A stretch of 64,000 bases of DNA from Bacteroidia bacterium (GTDB taxonomy: Bacteria > Bacteroidota > Bacteroidia > Chitinophagales > Saprospiraceae). This document shows positions 47,019 through 55,916 of the stretch, one piece after another. The stretch lies in the NCBI GenBank assembly GCA_030426765.1, contig JAUHXV010000001.1:174376-238375 (forward strand), in the 5' to 3' direction. Position numbers and translations under genes: made by a program. Within the stretch, counting starts at the first letter, position 1; the number at the start of each line of letters is the position of its first letter. The notes under the pieces are model-generated. The model was given only the letters and a program-made list of their open reading frames with translations, did not search any database and was not told where the DNA came from.

Positions 47019-47941
47019 GCTTTGAACAATTTGAAGCTAACTTTATACCGATAGAAGTCAATGTTGTTTGTTACTGACAATGCTCGTTTGATCCTAATAT
47101 CCTCTTCAAGGCCAATAATTACACCCCTGACCTCCTGACCTTCTTCCGCCAATTCCTCTTTGACGAATCCCATATAGCGTTGTACTTGCCCCACAACATT
47201 ATCGCTGACTCTTCCTTTCTTGAGTTCAACCACCAACAGCGTTTTGCCATCATTGCTGATAGCCAGAATGTCGATTGGTCCTGTGTCACTTGGATATTGC
47301 TGGCCAACCAATTCTCCTTCCTCCTCGTAGATATTATATTGTTTGCCCAACTCAGTCTGCTTCCAATTTTGGACTAAAAACTCTTCCAAGTGCTTCTCTA
47401 AAGCAAATACGGAGGGATCCTCAATTACAGCATCTGTCGAAATTATCTTGGGTGGTTTATGTCCTCCAATCAGGCCCTCTATTTCTTCAGCATATTTTGT
47501 GATATCACTCACAGTGCCAATGGATCCGCTCGACTTTTGAAGTTCATAGCTCATGGCAGAGCGCTCTATGCTAACAGGATACCATTTTACCTTTCTGCGA
47601 TGTGGTAGATTCTCACCGGGCATATAATAATAGTCTGAATCAACTTCTCCCACTAAATAATTTCCTGATCCATCCGGGCAAAGGACAATATCGTGCTGCT
47701 GTATCCCTTTACAGATTGTCCACAACATACCACAGGCAAGTCCTGCAGCGACTTTACCTCTTTCTGGCCGATCCTTTAACCATACAGGTATAAACTCTTT
47801 ATTGAAGTCGCGCCAATTTTCAGGAAGGTGCTTAGTTAGGTCTTGATTTATACCATAATGAGCACCAATAAAATTACCATCATAACACTCCTGGGCGTAA
47901 ATGCTTTTTGCACCGAGCATGATTCGTTTATACTGCTTCAT
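47015..47941 (-). CDS. NucS-like PD-(D/E)XK nuclease in the RM operon
   Basis: 308 residues. The C-terminal ~120 have the nuclease pattern GPIDILAISNDGK then VVELKKGRVSDNVVGQ (~221-245), as in endonuclease NucS C-terminal domains. The N-terminal ~170 residues are a separate domain rich in aromatic residues (YYMPGENLPHRRKVKWYPV), perhaps for DNA or modified-base reading. Genes of this type occur inside type I RM operons. Four-base overlaps on both sides. Confidence 0.8.
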   Translation of the reverse strand: MKQYKRIMLGAKSIYAQECYDGNFIGAHYGINQDLTKHLPENWRDFNKEFIPVWLKDRPERGKVAAGLACGMLWTICKGIQQHDIVLCPDGSGNYLVGEVDSDYYYMPGENLPHRRKVKWYPVSIERSAMSYELQKSSGSIGTVSDITKYAEEIEGLIGGHKPPKIISTDAVIEDPSVFALEKHLEEFLVQNWKQTELGKQYNIYEEEGELVGQQYPSDTGPIDILAISNDGKTLLVVELKKGRVSDNVVGQVQRYMGFVKEELAEEGQEVRGVIIGLEEDIRIKRALSVTNNIDFYRYKVSFKLFKA

Positions 47942-49185
47942 ATCAATCGTGTTTTGCCAGTGAGTAATTCCTGCATCATACCTTGCTTAATTAGCTTATA
48001 CTTGTCTCGCTTCACCTCCAATTCCTTGATTTCAGAAATCATTGAAAAAAGGGCAGAAGCAATTGCTTCTTGCTCCTCAATTGTAGGAGGTAATGGTATA
48101 GGACATTTTCGAATGTGGTGATTTAAAATATGTGTCTGGGTCACACCATCATCAAATTTCAAGAAATACTTATTTCTGTTCATTATGAAGAATAGGAACT
48201 TTGATGAAGGTTGCTTACTTCTCAAAATGCAAACTCGCTGATTCACAGCATAATGATTATCCTTTTCAACATAGTAGCATTTGGCTAATGCTTTGCCATT
48301 TGGCAAATCACTTAAAACAGTCAAGACATCTCCCTTTTTACCAGGACAGAAATTCTCATTAGAATTCTTAATGACACTACCTTCAGAAGAAATAAATTTT
48401 GAGTTCACAACTACATATTGCCCAAATTTATCAATATGCTGTTCATGAGCTTTGCCATGAATAAAATCGACCACCTCTGGAAGCATCTTTACCTCCCAGT
48501 CATTCGGAATATTGCCTACCTCCGTCATTTTGTAACCAGCTTCATTATGAAATCCCGCAAGTCGAATCTTGCCACTCAGCAATCCTTGCATCGCTCCTTG
48601 CTTGATCGCCTTTTTCTTTTCGATGAGCTTATCCAATCTGGTGATGAGATCATCTACGTCGTAGAGGGCGGCGGCGATGGCTTTTTGTTCGGTGAGGGTT
48701 GGTGGGAGTGGTATTCTAATAGATCTAATAATATGACCACTAAGATTTGGCTGTCCGCCTTGAGTGTAAGTATTAATTATTTTTTCTTTAAATAAGCTGA
48801 AGTACTGGAATAAGTACTCAGCACCCACTTTCTCGGATGTGATTGCTAATATGGCTTGGTTTATTGCCCCACTAATCTCAGATACCGCAGACACGCCAGC
48901 AGTTGCGCCATACATTGCCAACAGAAAGGTGCCATTCTCAACTACTTTAGCAGATGAATTATTTAATCCGCTTAGACTTATATATCCTTCTGTTTCACGA
49001 ATTCTGCCTTTGTTCAACTCGCTTGATGTAATCCAGTTTATATTCCCTTTGTAGTATTCAGGAATTGAGGTGTTTGGGGTACCGCCTGAGTAAGAAATAG
49101 AAACATCACCGATTCTATAAAGAACCCAATCACTTGGTGTCAAGCCAACCTCAGTCATCTTATATCCAGCATCCACTACTTCCAT
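47938..49185 (-). CDS. hsdS: Type I restriction enzyme, specificity subunit
   Basis: 415 residues with two target-recognition domains (~10-190 and ~215-400). Each opens with a similar conserved block: GYKMTEVGLTPSDW and GYKMTEVGNIPNDW. Each ends with a coiled-coil followed by KQGAMQGLLSGKIRL or KQGMMQELLTGKTRL. Determines the DNA target of the MTase and nuclease. Ten-base overlap with hsdM; a Met at 49158 is an alternative start. Confidence 0.95.
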   Translation of the reverse strand: MEVVDAGYKMTEVGLTPSDWVLYRIGDVSISYSGGTPNTSIPEYYKGNINWITSSELNKGRIRETEGYISLSGLNNSSAKVVENGTFLLAMYGATAGVSAVSEISGAINQAILAITSEKVGAEYLFQYFSLFKEKIINTYTQGGQPNLSGHIIRSIRIPLPPTLTEQKAIAAALYDVDDLITRLDKLIEKKKAIKQGAMQGLLSGKIRLAGFHNEAGYKMTEVGNIPNDWEVKMLPEVVDFIHGKAHEQHIDKFGQYVVVNSKFISSEGSVIKNSNENFCPGKKGDVLTVLSDLPNGKALAKCYYVEKDNHYAVNQRVCILRSKQPSSKFLFFIMNRNKYFLKFDDGVTQTHILNHHIRKCPIPLPPTIEEQEAIASALFSMISEIKELEVKRDKYKLIKQGMMQELLTGKTRLI

Positions 49186-51581
49186 ATTATCCCCATTTTT
49201 TGCAGATGAGCAGAAACATTGCCTTCCAACCCCGATACCTCATGATTCAGCTCGGTCATGGTATTTTCATAGCGTTGAGCCAGTTCCTTGATGCGACCGG
49301 TCAGCCGCTGAGAAATGCTGTCAATCTCGGCGTGGATATGCGATTGGATCGATGCCAGCCATTTATCCTCGATAACCAGCGATCGGACCTCCTTCTCTGA
49401 TAGTTTACCATATTGCTTGAGGGTTGCAGTATCCAGATCAGTTTCTGCTTGCTTGATCTGCTTTTTTAGGTCAGCTTCCCTCTCGAACAACTCCTTAATC
49501 TCTTCCAGAAGTCGATATGCCTCCCGTTCTTCAGCATCACCTTTAATCTCACGCATGTATTCTGTTAAAGTAGTCTTGGTGAACTTGCCCTTATCATTGG
49601 TGGCATCAGATAGCATGCCCTCATCCCCGCCATGTTCTTCTTCGTATTCGCTGATCTGAACTTGCCGTCTTTCAAGTTCGGCTTCCATCTCCTGATTGGC
49701 AGTTTGCCTATCATGCAAATAACGGCTGATGACCAGTTCTTTCGGAATAAGTTCACATGTCCAGCCCTTGTCCTTTCCTTTGACCATGATCCGATCCACT
49801 TTTGCTTTCCAAGTATCTTCGATAATTAAATAGACATCATCCTTCATCGTCTCATTCCAATAATCAAGCAAATGCTGGTATATATCGTATCGAATGATAA
49901 GAGGACGGTTGCTATAATGCATTAGAATCGATTCCGATATGCTGTGGATTAATTCTTTCGGACTTGTGCCTTCTGAAATTTCAGAAAGCGCATCATATAC
50001 TTCAGATTTCCACTCTTCAAAAATTTGGTTGAGTCCCATCTTGTACGATCGGAACTCCGGATGTTCGAATATCGTGTCCTTAATCTGAGCTTTCTCCACA
50101 TTCAACTTCTGATAGCCTTCCCTTAAAGGGGAAAAAAGAGTTGACCTCAGATTGGGATACACCTCCCAATATTCTTTCAGCGAGTCAATATCCCGATCCG
50201 GTATGCCTCCATTCAGGTGGGCATCCAAATCCTGAATATCCTCCTCGTCCTGCGTGTCTATGTAGCGTGGGATATTGAGGTTGTACTCATTCTTCTCTAT
50301 TTCACTAAAAGGCACAAAGCGAGAATACTTATTTATCTCCCATTTATTATTAAACACGTCCACCACCTTATGGATGTCCTGTTCTCGTAGCCTGTTTTTA
50401 GCTCCGTCCTTTTTGTATCCCTTACTGGCGTCGATCATGAAGATACCCTCACGACCCTCAGCATCTTCTTTGTCAATTGCAATGATGCAGGCGGGAATAC
50501 CGGTGCCATAGAACAGGTTGGCCGGAAGCCCGATAATGCCCTTTATTAGTCTCCTCCTGAGGATACTTTCACGGATCGTGGCTTCTGCATTGCCTCGAAA
50601 CAAAACGCCATGAGGTAGGATAATAGCCGCCTTTCCGTTGCTTTTGAGGGAGGCTATAATATGAAGTAGAAAGGCATAGTCACCATTCTTGGCCGGCGGC
50701 TCTCCATAGCCAATGAAGCGTTTGAATTCATCCTCCATCGGTGTGATTCCACTGCTCCAGTTCTTCAGAGAGAAAGGTGGATTAGCGACACACCTGTCGA
50801 ATCTCTTGAGGCTTTTGTCCGGTTCTTTAAATTGTGGATCTGCCAGGGTGTTTTTATTCGCGATGGATGCTTCCGGATACCCATGGAGCCACATATTCAT
50901 GATGGCCAATCCTTTAGTCGCTATATCCTTCTCCTGGCCATAGATCGTCAGGCCCTTAGGGGCTTCATCAGCTACCTTCAAAAGAAGGGACCCACTTCCA
51001 CAGGTGGGGTCATACACCGTATAGGAGGGCTTGTCCAGAAGGTGCACATCGATGATCTTGGCCATAATACGAGATACCTCTGCCGGCGTATAGAACTGCC
51101 CTTTTGACTTGCCTGATTCAGTCGCAAAGTGTCGCATCAGGTATTCATAGGCATCCCCCAGGATATCATCGTCCTCAGCACGGTTGTTCTTAAAGTTGAG
51201 AGAGGGATTCTCGAAGATGGCCACCAGGTTGGACAGTCGGTCTACCTTTTCCTTGCCGCCTCCGAGCTTTTCATCGTCATTGAAATCTACGAGTTCTATA
51301 GACCCCTCAAGGCCATTAGCCTCAATTAGCGGCCGCAGGATTTCCTTATTGATCCGGTCCCCGATGTCCGGTTTCCCTTTCAGTGCCACCATATCTTCAA
51401 ACGTAGCACCTTTAGGCACCTCGATGAGGCTATTCTGCTTTGTTGCGTACTTATCCGAGACGTACTTGACAAAAAGCATCGTCAGCACATAATCTTTATA
51501 CTGGGAGGCATCCATGCCACCTCGCAACTCATCACAGGAAGCCCACAGGGAGGAGTAGAGTTCTGATTTCTTAATGGCCAT
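49176..51581 (-). CDS. hsdM: Type I restriction enzyme, N6-adenine methyltransferase subunit
   Basis: 801 residues, longer than the common ~500. Helical N domain, AdoMet motif I YDPTCGSGSLLLK near residue 194 and catalytic motif IV ANPPFSL near 266. The C-terminal ~350 residues add a helical and coiled-coil extension (EIKELFEREADLKKQIKQAE) that is seen in one branch of the family. First gene of the operon that continues to the deaminase. The upstream 51582-51800 region has a CTTGGGTCCAAG palindrome but no clear promoter. Confidence 0.95.
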   Translation of the reverse strand: MAIKKSELYSSLWASCDELRGGMDASQYKDYVLTMLFVKYVSDKYATKQNSLIEVPKGATFEDMVALKGKPDIGDRINKEILRPLIEANGLEGSIELVDFNDDEKLGGGKEKVDRLSNLVAIFENPSLNFKNNRAEDDDILGDAYEYLMRHFATESGKSKGQFYTPAEVSRIMAKIIDVHLLDKPSYTVYDPTCGSGSLLLKVADEAPKGLTIYGQEKDIATKGLAIMNMWLHGYPEASIANKNTLADPQFKEPDKSLKRFDRCVANPPFSLKNWSSGITPMEDEFKRFIGYGEPPAKNGDYAFLLHIIASLKSNGKAAIILPHGVLFRGNAEATIRESILRRRLIKGIIGLPANLFYGTGIPACIIAIDKEDAEGREGIFMIDASKGYKKDGAKNRLREQDIHKVVDVFNNKWEINKYSRFVPFSEIEKNEYNLNIPRYIDTQDEEDIQDLDAHLNGGIPDRDIDSLKEYWEVYPNLRSTLFSPLREGYQKLNVEKAQIKDTIFEHPEFRSYKMGLNQIFEEWKSEVYDALSEISEGTSPKELIHSISESILMHYSNRPLIIRYDIYQHLLDYWNETMKDDVYLIIEDTWKAKVDRIMVKGKDKGWTCELIPKELVISRYLHDRQTANQEMEAELERRQVQISEYEEEHGGDEGMLSDATNDKGKFTKTTLTEYMREIKGDAEEREAYRLLEEIKELFEREADLKKQIKQAETDLDTATLKQYGKLSEKEVRSLVIEDKWLASIQSHIHAEIDSISQRLTGRIKELAQRYENTMTELNHEVSGLEGNVSAHLQKMGIIWK

Positions 51582-51806
51582 TACTACTTGGGGTTTAAAT
51601 CATCCACAAACGGTCACGTAAGGTACGAAAATAGGCCCTCATAGACCGTTGACTCTATAGGTTCTCCGCGGCAAAAAAACCCTTGGGTCCAAGTATAGGG
51701 GAGTATTATACTATTGTATGATTCATGGAGGAGATTACTGTTCCTTTAGATGATTATCCGAAAACAGTTGCATATCAGATTTATAAATTTACTGAGAAGA
51801 AAGGAG

Positions 51807-51842
51807 CCCTTGGTGTCCGAAACTTATGCGGATACCAAGGGC
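51807..51842 (-). terminator. Hairpin after the AlaX-like gene
   Basis: CCCTTGGTgTCCG and CGGAtACCAAGGG pair with one mismatch around a 10-base loop, starting about 10 bases after the stop. On the minus strand a CTCCTTTCTTCT tract follows. Confidence 0.6.
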
Positions 51843-51850
51843 ATGAGATA

Positions 51851-52630
51851 TTAGCAAGGAGGACAAATAGTAGGCATAGATACTTCGTAGGAGATCCTAA
51901 TTTTCCGGTTTTTAACATACACCTTTTTAGGCATAAAAGATTTCAATTCTGTTATTGAAGACAGGTGAGTTCCGCCACAAGGCACGGATCGATAGCTTTC
52001 AAGTGTTACGAGCCTAAGATCTCTATCGATCTTTGGTATAAATTTAGGTGGAGCCAATATTGAACGTCGTCTCTCTTCGAATTCTTTTTTACTTATGATT
52101 GACGATGAAATGTTAAGCTGCGATTGTATGTCTATTTTGGATGCCATTGTTATCTGATCCAGTAAGCTCTCCGGTAGTATATCAATATTTCCTTCAAATT
52201 CGACATAAGCTCCATCTGTATAGTGATAACCTTTGGTTGGTTCAATAGGAAGCTCTAAATTTTCCGTAACGATACTTGCTAACCAATGCCCTGCAGTATG
52301 ATAGGCTGAATGTATCATCCGGGTGCTTTTGTCCACTTGAAGGGCTATCGTATCACTTATAGTCAAATCAGCAGGTAGTGACTCCACGTAGTGCTTTATA
52401 TGCCCACCATTGAAGTCGCATTTATAAACCATGGAGAAATAATCATTCCGATACTGTAAGTAGGTACGGTCTGGAGGTTGTCCACCACCACCTGGATAGT
52501 GTATTGTTCGATCAAGTATCAAATAGTTACCTGAATCATCGCACCCAATTTCGATTACTTGGGCCAATGTAGAAACACAGAATGTGTCTTCCAAGTATTT
52601 AAGATGTGTTGTATTATTTAATGTTTTCAT
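51851..52630 (-). CDS. AlaX-type alanyl-tRNA editing domain protein
   Basis: 259 residues. YPGGGGQPPDRTYL near 33-46 matches the Gly-rich motif of AlaRS/ThrRS editing domains. Zinc ligands are HTAGH near 113 and CGGTH near 219, both present. Free-standing editing proteins deacylate mischarged tRNA such as Ser-tRNA(Ala). Here the gene follows an oxygenase-like gene, unlike a housekeeping AlaX, and may protect against a non-standard amino acid; that is inference. A stem-loop fills the 45-base gap to the upstream gene. Confidence 0.85.
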   Translation of the reverse strand: MKTLNNTTHLKYLEDTFCVSTLAQVIEIGCDDSGNYLILDRTIHYPGGGGQPPDRTYLQYRNDYFSMVYKCDFNGGHIKHYVESLPADLTISDTIALQVDKSTRMIHSAYHTAGHWLASIVTENLELPIEPTKGYHYTDGAYVEFEGNIDILPESLLDQITMASKIDIQSQLNISSSIISKKEFEERRRSILAPPKFIPKIDRDLRLVTLESYRSVPCGGTHLSSITELKSFMPKKVYVKNRKIRISYEVSMPTICPPC

Positions 52631-52650
52631 TATAGTTCGATTTTTAAATA

Positions 52651-52671
52651 GTGAGGGGTTCTGCCCCTCAC
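52651..52671 (-). promoter_or_regulatory. Intergenic stem-loop between oxygenase and AlaX genes
   Basis: GTGAGGGG (52651-52658) and CCCCTCAC (52664-52671) form an 8-bp perfect stem with loop TTCTG. On the minus strand it begins right after the oxygenase stop (TAACAAGG leads into it). No T run follows, so it is more like a processing or regulatory stem than a terminator. Confidence 0.55.
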
Positions 52672-52675
52672 CTTG

Positions 52676-53638
52676 TTAATTATAGAGTAGGATTAAATTC
52701 AAAGAAGGCAAGTAGATCGTGAAGACACTCCATGTAATGCGTTCTGAGAGTGGAGAGCCTCCATGGACATCATGAAATTGATTCGTACAGAATATGTAGG
52801 TTTCACCAATTCTCGGATCATATCGACAAACCCTGGAGTCTGCAACCAATGATAGGGGAAATTGCCATCCATTGCCAAGGCATGATTCCTCATCATCATA
52901 ATTGTATAGCCGGTTGTACACAAACAGGGGATCAGGTTGGTATCCTCCATCGTCCAGCAGAATATTTATTGAGGCTTGATAGTACATTTGGCCACCAAGT
53001 ACAGTTGGGATGCGAAAATCTGGTTTCATCAATCCGTCACGAATGAAATCGTCAGTGTGGAGCACTGATGAGGAATTGGATACACTTATTTTGCGAAACA
53101 CGCCAGCAGTATATCGCAGTGAGGTAACAGGATCGATCATAGGAGCCACATTAAATCCATGAGATTTAAAGTAGTTACCTATACGATTTACCAAGGGAAC
53201 TGATAAATGTTTTATTCTTTCGTCCATGGAACCCCGAAGGTGTGAGTCTACGGATTCCGAATCAACAAATGGACGCCCCCATTTACTTAAACGTTGCTTG
53301 GTATCAGTATTTGAGTACTGATCATCCGGAATACTAAGTAATGTTTCGAGTAACTTGGTTCTCTCCAGGTCATGCTTTAAGAGAGTACCTTCAGGCAAAA
53401 CCCCTACTGGAGCCTGACCTAAAAGTACTTTTATCAAATCAGCTCTACAGCTTAACCCAGCAGGATCGGAAATAACCCATTCCGGGGTTTCTCGGTACGG
53501 GACATACTTATTAATGTCCTTCTTGGTGATAATTCCTCCGGATTCTGAAGGAATCATTGAATTGCCTACCTTCGTATCAGAATGGAAGGCGGCGGAAGTG
53601 GCAACCAGTGGTTGCTCGGGAAAGTCCCCATCTTTCAT
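52676..53638 (-). CDS. Putative 2-oxoglutarate/Fe(II)-dependent oxygenase
   Basis: 320 residues. Possible iron ligands: HTDD in SSVLHTDDFIRD near 193 (HxD) and a distal His in QFHDVHGGSPLSERITW near 291, with Arg in SERIT as the 2-oxoglutarate binder. The strands between are of jelly-roll type (MYYQASINILLDDGG; GETYIFCTNQ). The N-terminal ~140 residues are unrecognised. Substrate unknown. Located between a 74-residue peptide gene and an AlaX-type gene. Confidence 0.65.
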   Translation of the reverse strand: MKDGDFPEQPLVATSAAFHSDTKVGNSMIPSESGGIITKKDINKYVPYRETPEWVISDPAGLSCRADLIKVLLGQAPVGVLPEGTLLKHDLERTKLLETLLSIPDDQYSNTDTKQRLSKWGRPFVDSESVDSHLRGSMDERIKHLSVPLVNRIGNYFKSHGFNVAPMIDPVTSLRYTAGVFRKISVSNSSSVLHTDDFIRDGLMKPDFRIPTVLGGQMYYQASINILLDDGGYQPDPLFVYNRLYNYDDEESCLGNGWQFPLSLVADSRVCRYDPRIGETYIFCTNQFHDVHGGSPLSERITWSVFTIYLPSLNLILLYN

Positions 53639-53653
53639 AATAATTTGTTTTGT

Positions 53654-53681
53654 GGAGGCGTCAAGTGCAATTGACGCCTTC
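53654..53681 (-). promoter_or_regulatory. Stem-loop in the leader of the oxygenase gene
   Basis: GGAGGCGTCAA (53654-53664) and TTGACGCCTTC (53671-53681) form an 11-bp stem with one G-U pair and a 6-base loop. On the minus strand it follows the 74-codon ORF stop through the same TAACAAGG sequence that precedes the next hairpin in the operon. Confidence 0.55.
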
Positions 53682-53688
53682 CTTGTTA

Positions 53689-53913
53689 TTAAATAATGTT
53701 CATATAATGATATTTAGCATTCTGTAATGAATTAACTGTGTGAGATTTATTAATGTAGGTAGACATTCTGGAGTCAGTGACATTCTGGGAAAAATACAGT
53801 TCTATGAACCTGTTCCCGAGTTTAGAAGGCACGGTTTCGAATAAGAAGATTCGGCAAAATCGAAGGATTTCTTTTGTGGTAAGTACCAGGTTGGCAAGCT
53901 GAGAGAGCTTCAT
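53689..53913 (-). CDS. Small protein at the head of the oxygenase/AlaX cassette
   Basis: 74 residues, basic, beginning MKLSQLANLVLTTKEIL, with one Cys and a Tyr/Asn-rich C terminus (NSLQNAKYHYMNII). Not recognised. Two facts argue that it is real: its stop is followed at once by TAACAAGG and a hairpin, just as at the end of the oxygenase gene, and it fills the gap to the divergent regulator. It could be a precursor peptide or a leader peptide; both ideas are inference. Confidence 0.45.
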   Translation of the reverse strand: MKLSQLANLVLTTKEILRFCRIFLFETVPSKLGNRFIELYFSQNVTDSRMSTYINKSHTVNSLQNAKYHYMNII

Positions 53914-54019
53914 GAAAAGGGGGCGACCAGTTTATTGGTCTATGCAATAATTGTAAATCCTCAATACTTCACCAATTATATTTAGACTAAAGAAAAAATT
54001 TAGAGATGATTTAGTACAT

Positions 54020-54053
54020 TTCATAGATTTACTAAATTTAGTAAATCTATGAA
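54020..54053. promoter_or_regulatory. 34-bp perfect palindrome, likely operator
   Basis: Two 17-base arms meet without a spacer at AATT; the outer sequence starts TTCATAGATT and ends AATCTATGAA. It ends 11 bases before the HTH regulator ATG and lies in the divergent region with the oxygenase cassette. Length and symmetry fit binding of two dimers. As RNA it would form a 17-bp hairpin next to the start codon. Confidence 0.75.
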
Positions 54054-54064
54054 TCCAATTCACT

Positions 54065-55795
54065 ATGGATCTTTCTTCCTTAACGTCCACCCAACTTCGG
54101 TCTCTAATACGATCGTTGGTTAATGAATATCTCGCGAAAACCAGAATTAAATCTGAGGACGTAGCGGAGAAAATTGGTATAACTCCTGGTTATCTCTCTG
54201 GCTTAAAAAAGAGTGGTTCTGCCAGCCCAATACAATTAGCGGCTATTCTTAAAAAGATTTTGACTCAATACGGACTTGAACTAAGTGGAACGCCTGAGCA
54301 TCCTGAATGGAAAAAAGACACAATGCCTCTTGGGGATTATTACTTTTATTATTCTCTATCAACAACCGGATCAATTGAAAAGTCTTATCTCGAGTTTATT
54401 GGGAAAAAATGCTTCCTTTATCTAATTGATTCAAACTCTAAAAAGATTCGAAGTAAGTATAATGGAGATGTTATAGTTTCAGAAAATAAGGATTACTATG
54501 TTCTTTTTTTTAATGAAAGAAAACTTTCAACTCAAATTGGGAATAGTTGGGAAAAGGTGCCGTCATTTTCAATTTTATTTCGGATTGCAATTGACGATAT
54601 CTATAATTTTGGAGTTTACGCATGTATTGGGCCTGGAGCAGGTACATTCGTAATCGAAAAGACGGAGTTATCACTGGAACATTGTCTTAATAACTCTATC
54701 AAAGTTCTCGGGGATATTCCTCAGGTAGTTTATTCAGTAATATATAACCAGAGAATCCATTTAGGTGAGCGCCATTTCTTAACAATACATGAGCAAATTA
54801 AAAAGTTTATAGCTCAATTTAATGGAACGTACGATGTTTTTACAATTGAGCGCCGAGACCAAAGTCTTCTGGTGGATCAACCTGGAAGTGATTTCTTACA
54901 TAAGTTCTCAATTTCTATTAGCGAAGCAGGTCCTATAACAATGAAGTCCTGCCTTTTCAAAAATGATCTGGTTGGAAATATAATAAGAATAGAAAAACTT
55001 ACAACTATACTTGGTTTCTCCTTTAACAGAAATTTCCAACAGTTCGAATATTATATTTGTTTAGAAAGAGAACCACTTGAAGATGAGGGATTAAGTTTTT
55101 TTATAGGTACACAATTTGGTATCAATCATATCGGACTGCCAGTTAGTGGCAGACTTATAATGATTAGATCGGATAGAAACCATCAATCTTGTAAATATTA
55201 TTTTGACGGATCCATAAGAGCTGCAATAAAGGAGTATCCGATCTTACAGAAATTTGTTCTTTCAAAGCTCGACGTTTATGCAGACAATACTTCACTTGTT
55301 GCAAGATATTCTAATATTTTAAGTTTGGATATTGAGAGTTTTAAGTTTAGAGGCAATTACCGTATTTTTAGATATGACCTTCAGGATGAAATTATTATCG
55401 CATCGACGCTCAAAATTTCACCTGACAAACATTTTAAACTCAAGACAAAACGTTCCAGATCAAGTAAAACCTATAGTACATTTTCAGGACAAGCTTCTTT
55501 GGTAAAGGGAGTTCTTGTGCTCAATCTCGAGTATAGAAAAGATTCGACCAAGCAAAAGAAAGGTGCGAATTGTTCTGGTATTATCCAATTCAAGGTAGGC
55601 GATTTAGACAGGAGTGATATTAAATACACCAAAGGTATTTCATTAACATTGGATAGTGCTTCTAATTCAATAATACATAATGAAGTTCTGGAATTTGTTA
55701 AAGGGTCTTTGTCGGAAGTAAAGTTTTTGAATATAGAAACAGCTGAGAAGGATGGATTACCTGTTAGTTACTTATTGGAAGATTCTAAAGATTAA
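54065..55795 (+). CDS. HTH-domain protein with a large unknown C-terminal region
   Basis: 576 residues. The N-terminal ~75 form an XRE-like HTH (RIKSEDVAEKIGITPGYLSG, then PIQLAAILKKIL). The remaining ~500 residues are beta-rich (repeated strands such as KKCFLYLIDSNSKKI and DDIYNFGVYACIGPG) and not recognised. It may sense a ligand or protein. Divergent from the oxygenase cassette with a perfect palindrome between, so it probably regulates itself and perhaps the cassette. A promoter may exist at 53951-53984 (TTG and TATATTTA). Confidence 0.6.
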   Translation: MDLSSLTSTQLRSLIRSLVNEYLAKTRIKSEDVAEKIGITPGYLSGLKKSGSASPIQLAAILKKILTQYGLELSGTPEHPEWKKDTMPLGDYYFYYSLSTTGSIEKSYLEFIGKKCFLYLIDSNSKKIRSKYNGDVIVSENKDYYVLFFNERKLSTQIGNSWEKVPSFSILFRIAIDDIYNFGVYACIGPGAGTFVIEKTELSLEHCLNNSIKVLGDIPQVVYSVIYNQRIHLGERHFLTIHEQIKKFIAQFNGTYDVFTIERRDQSLLVDQPGSDFLHKFSISISEAGPITMKSCLFKNDLVGNIIRIEKLTTILGFSFNRNFQQFEYYICLEREPLEDEGLSFFIGTQFGINHIGLPVSGRLIMIRSDRNHQSCKYYFDGSIRAAIKEYPILQKFVLSKLDVYADNTSLVARYSNILSLDIESFKFRGNYRIFRYDLQDEIIIASTLKISPDKHFKLKTKRSRSSKTYSTFSGQASLVKGVLVLNLEYRKDSTKQKKGANCSGIIQFKVGDLDRSDIKYTKGISLTLDSASNSIIHNEVLEFVKGSLSEVKFLNIETAEKDGLPVSYLLEDSKD

Positions 55796-55916
55796 TTATT
55801 CTGTGATAAATTTTTTAACAATAGCCTGCCAAGGTAAATGCAAATTGAACTAAGATTTTTAATGATTAGTTTCAATAAATTCGAAAGATATATTAACCCT
55901 ATAAGACTGTTTTATT

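Noticed and set aside
51725..51958. 77-codon ORF on the plus strand between hsdM and the AlaX gene
   Set aside because: It runs through the hairpin at 51807-51842 and then antisense to the AlaX 3' end; composition follows those features and no family is recognised.
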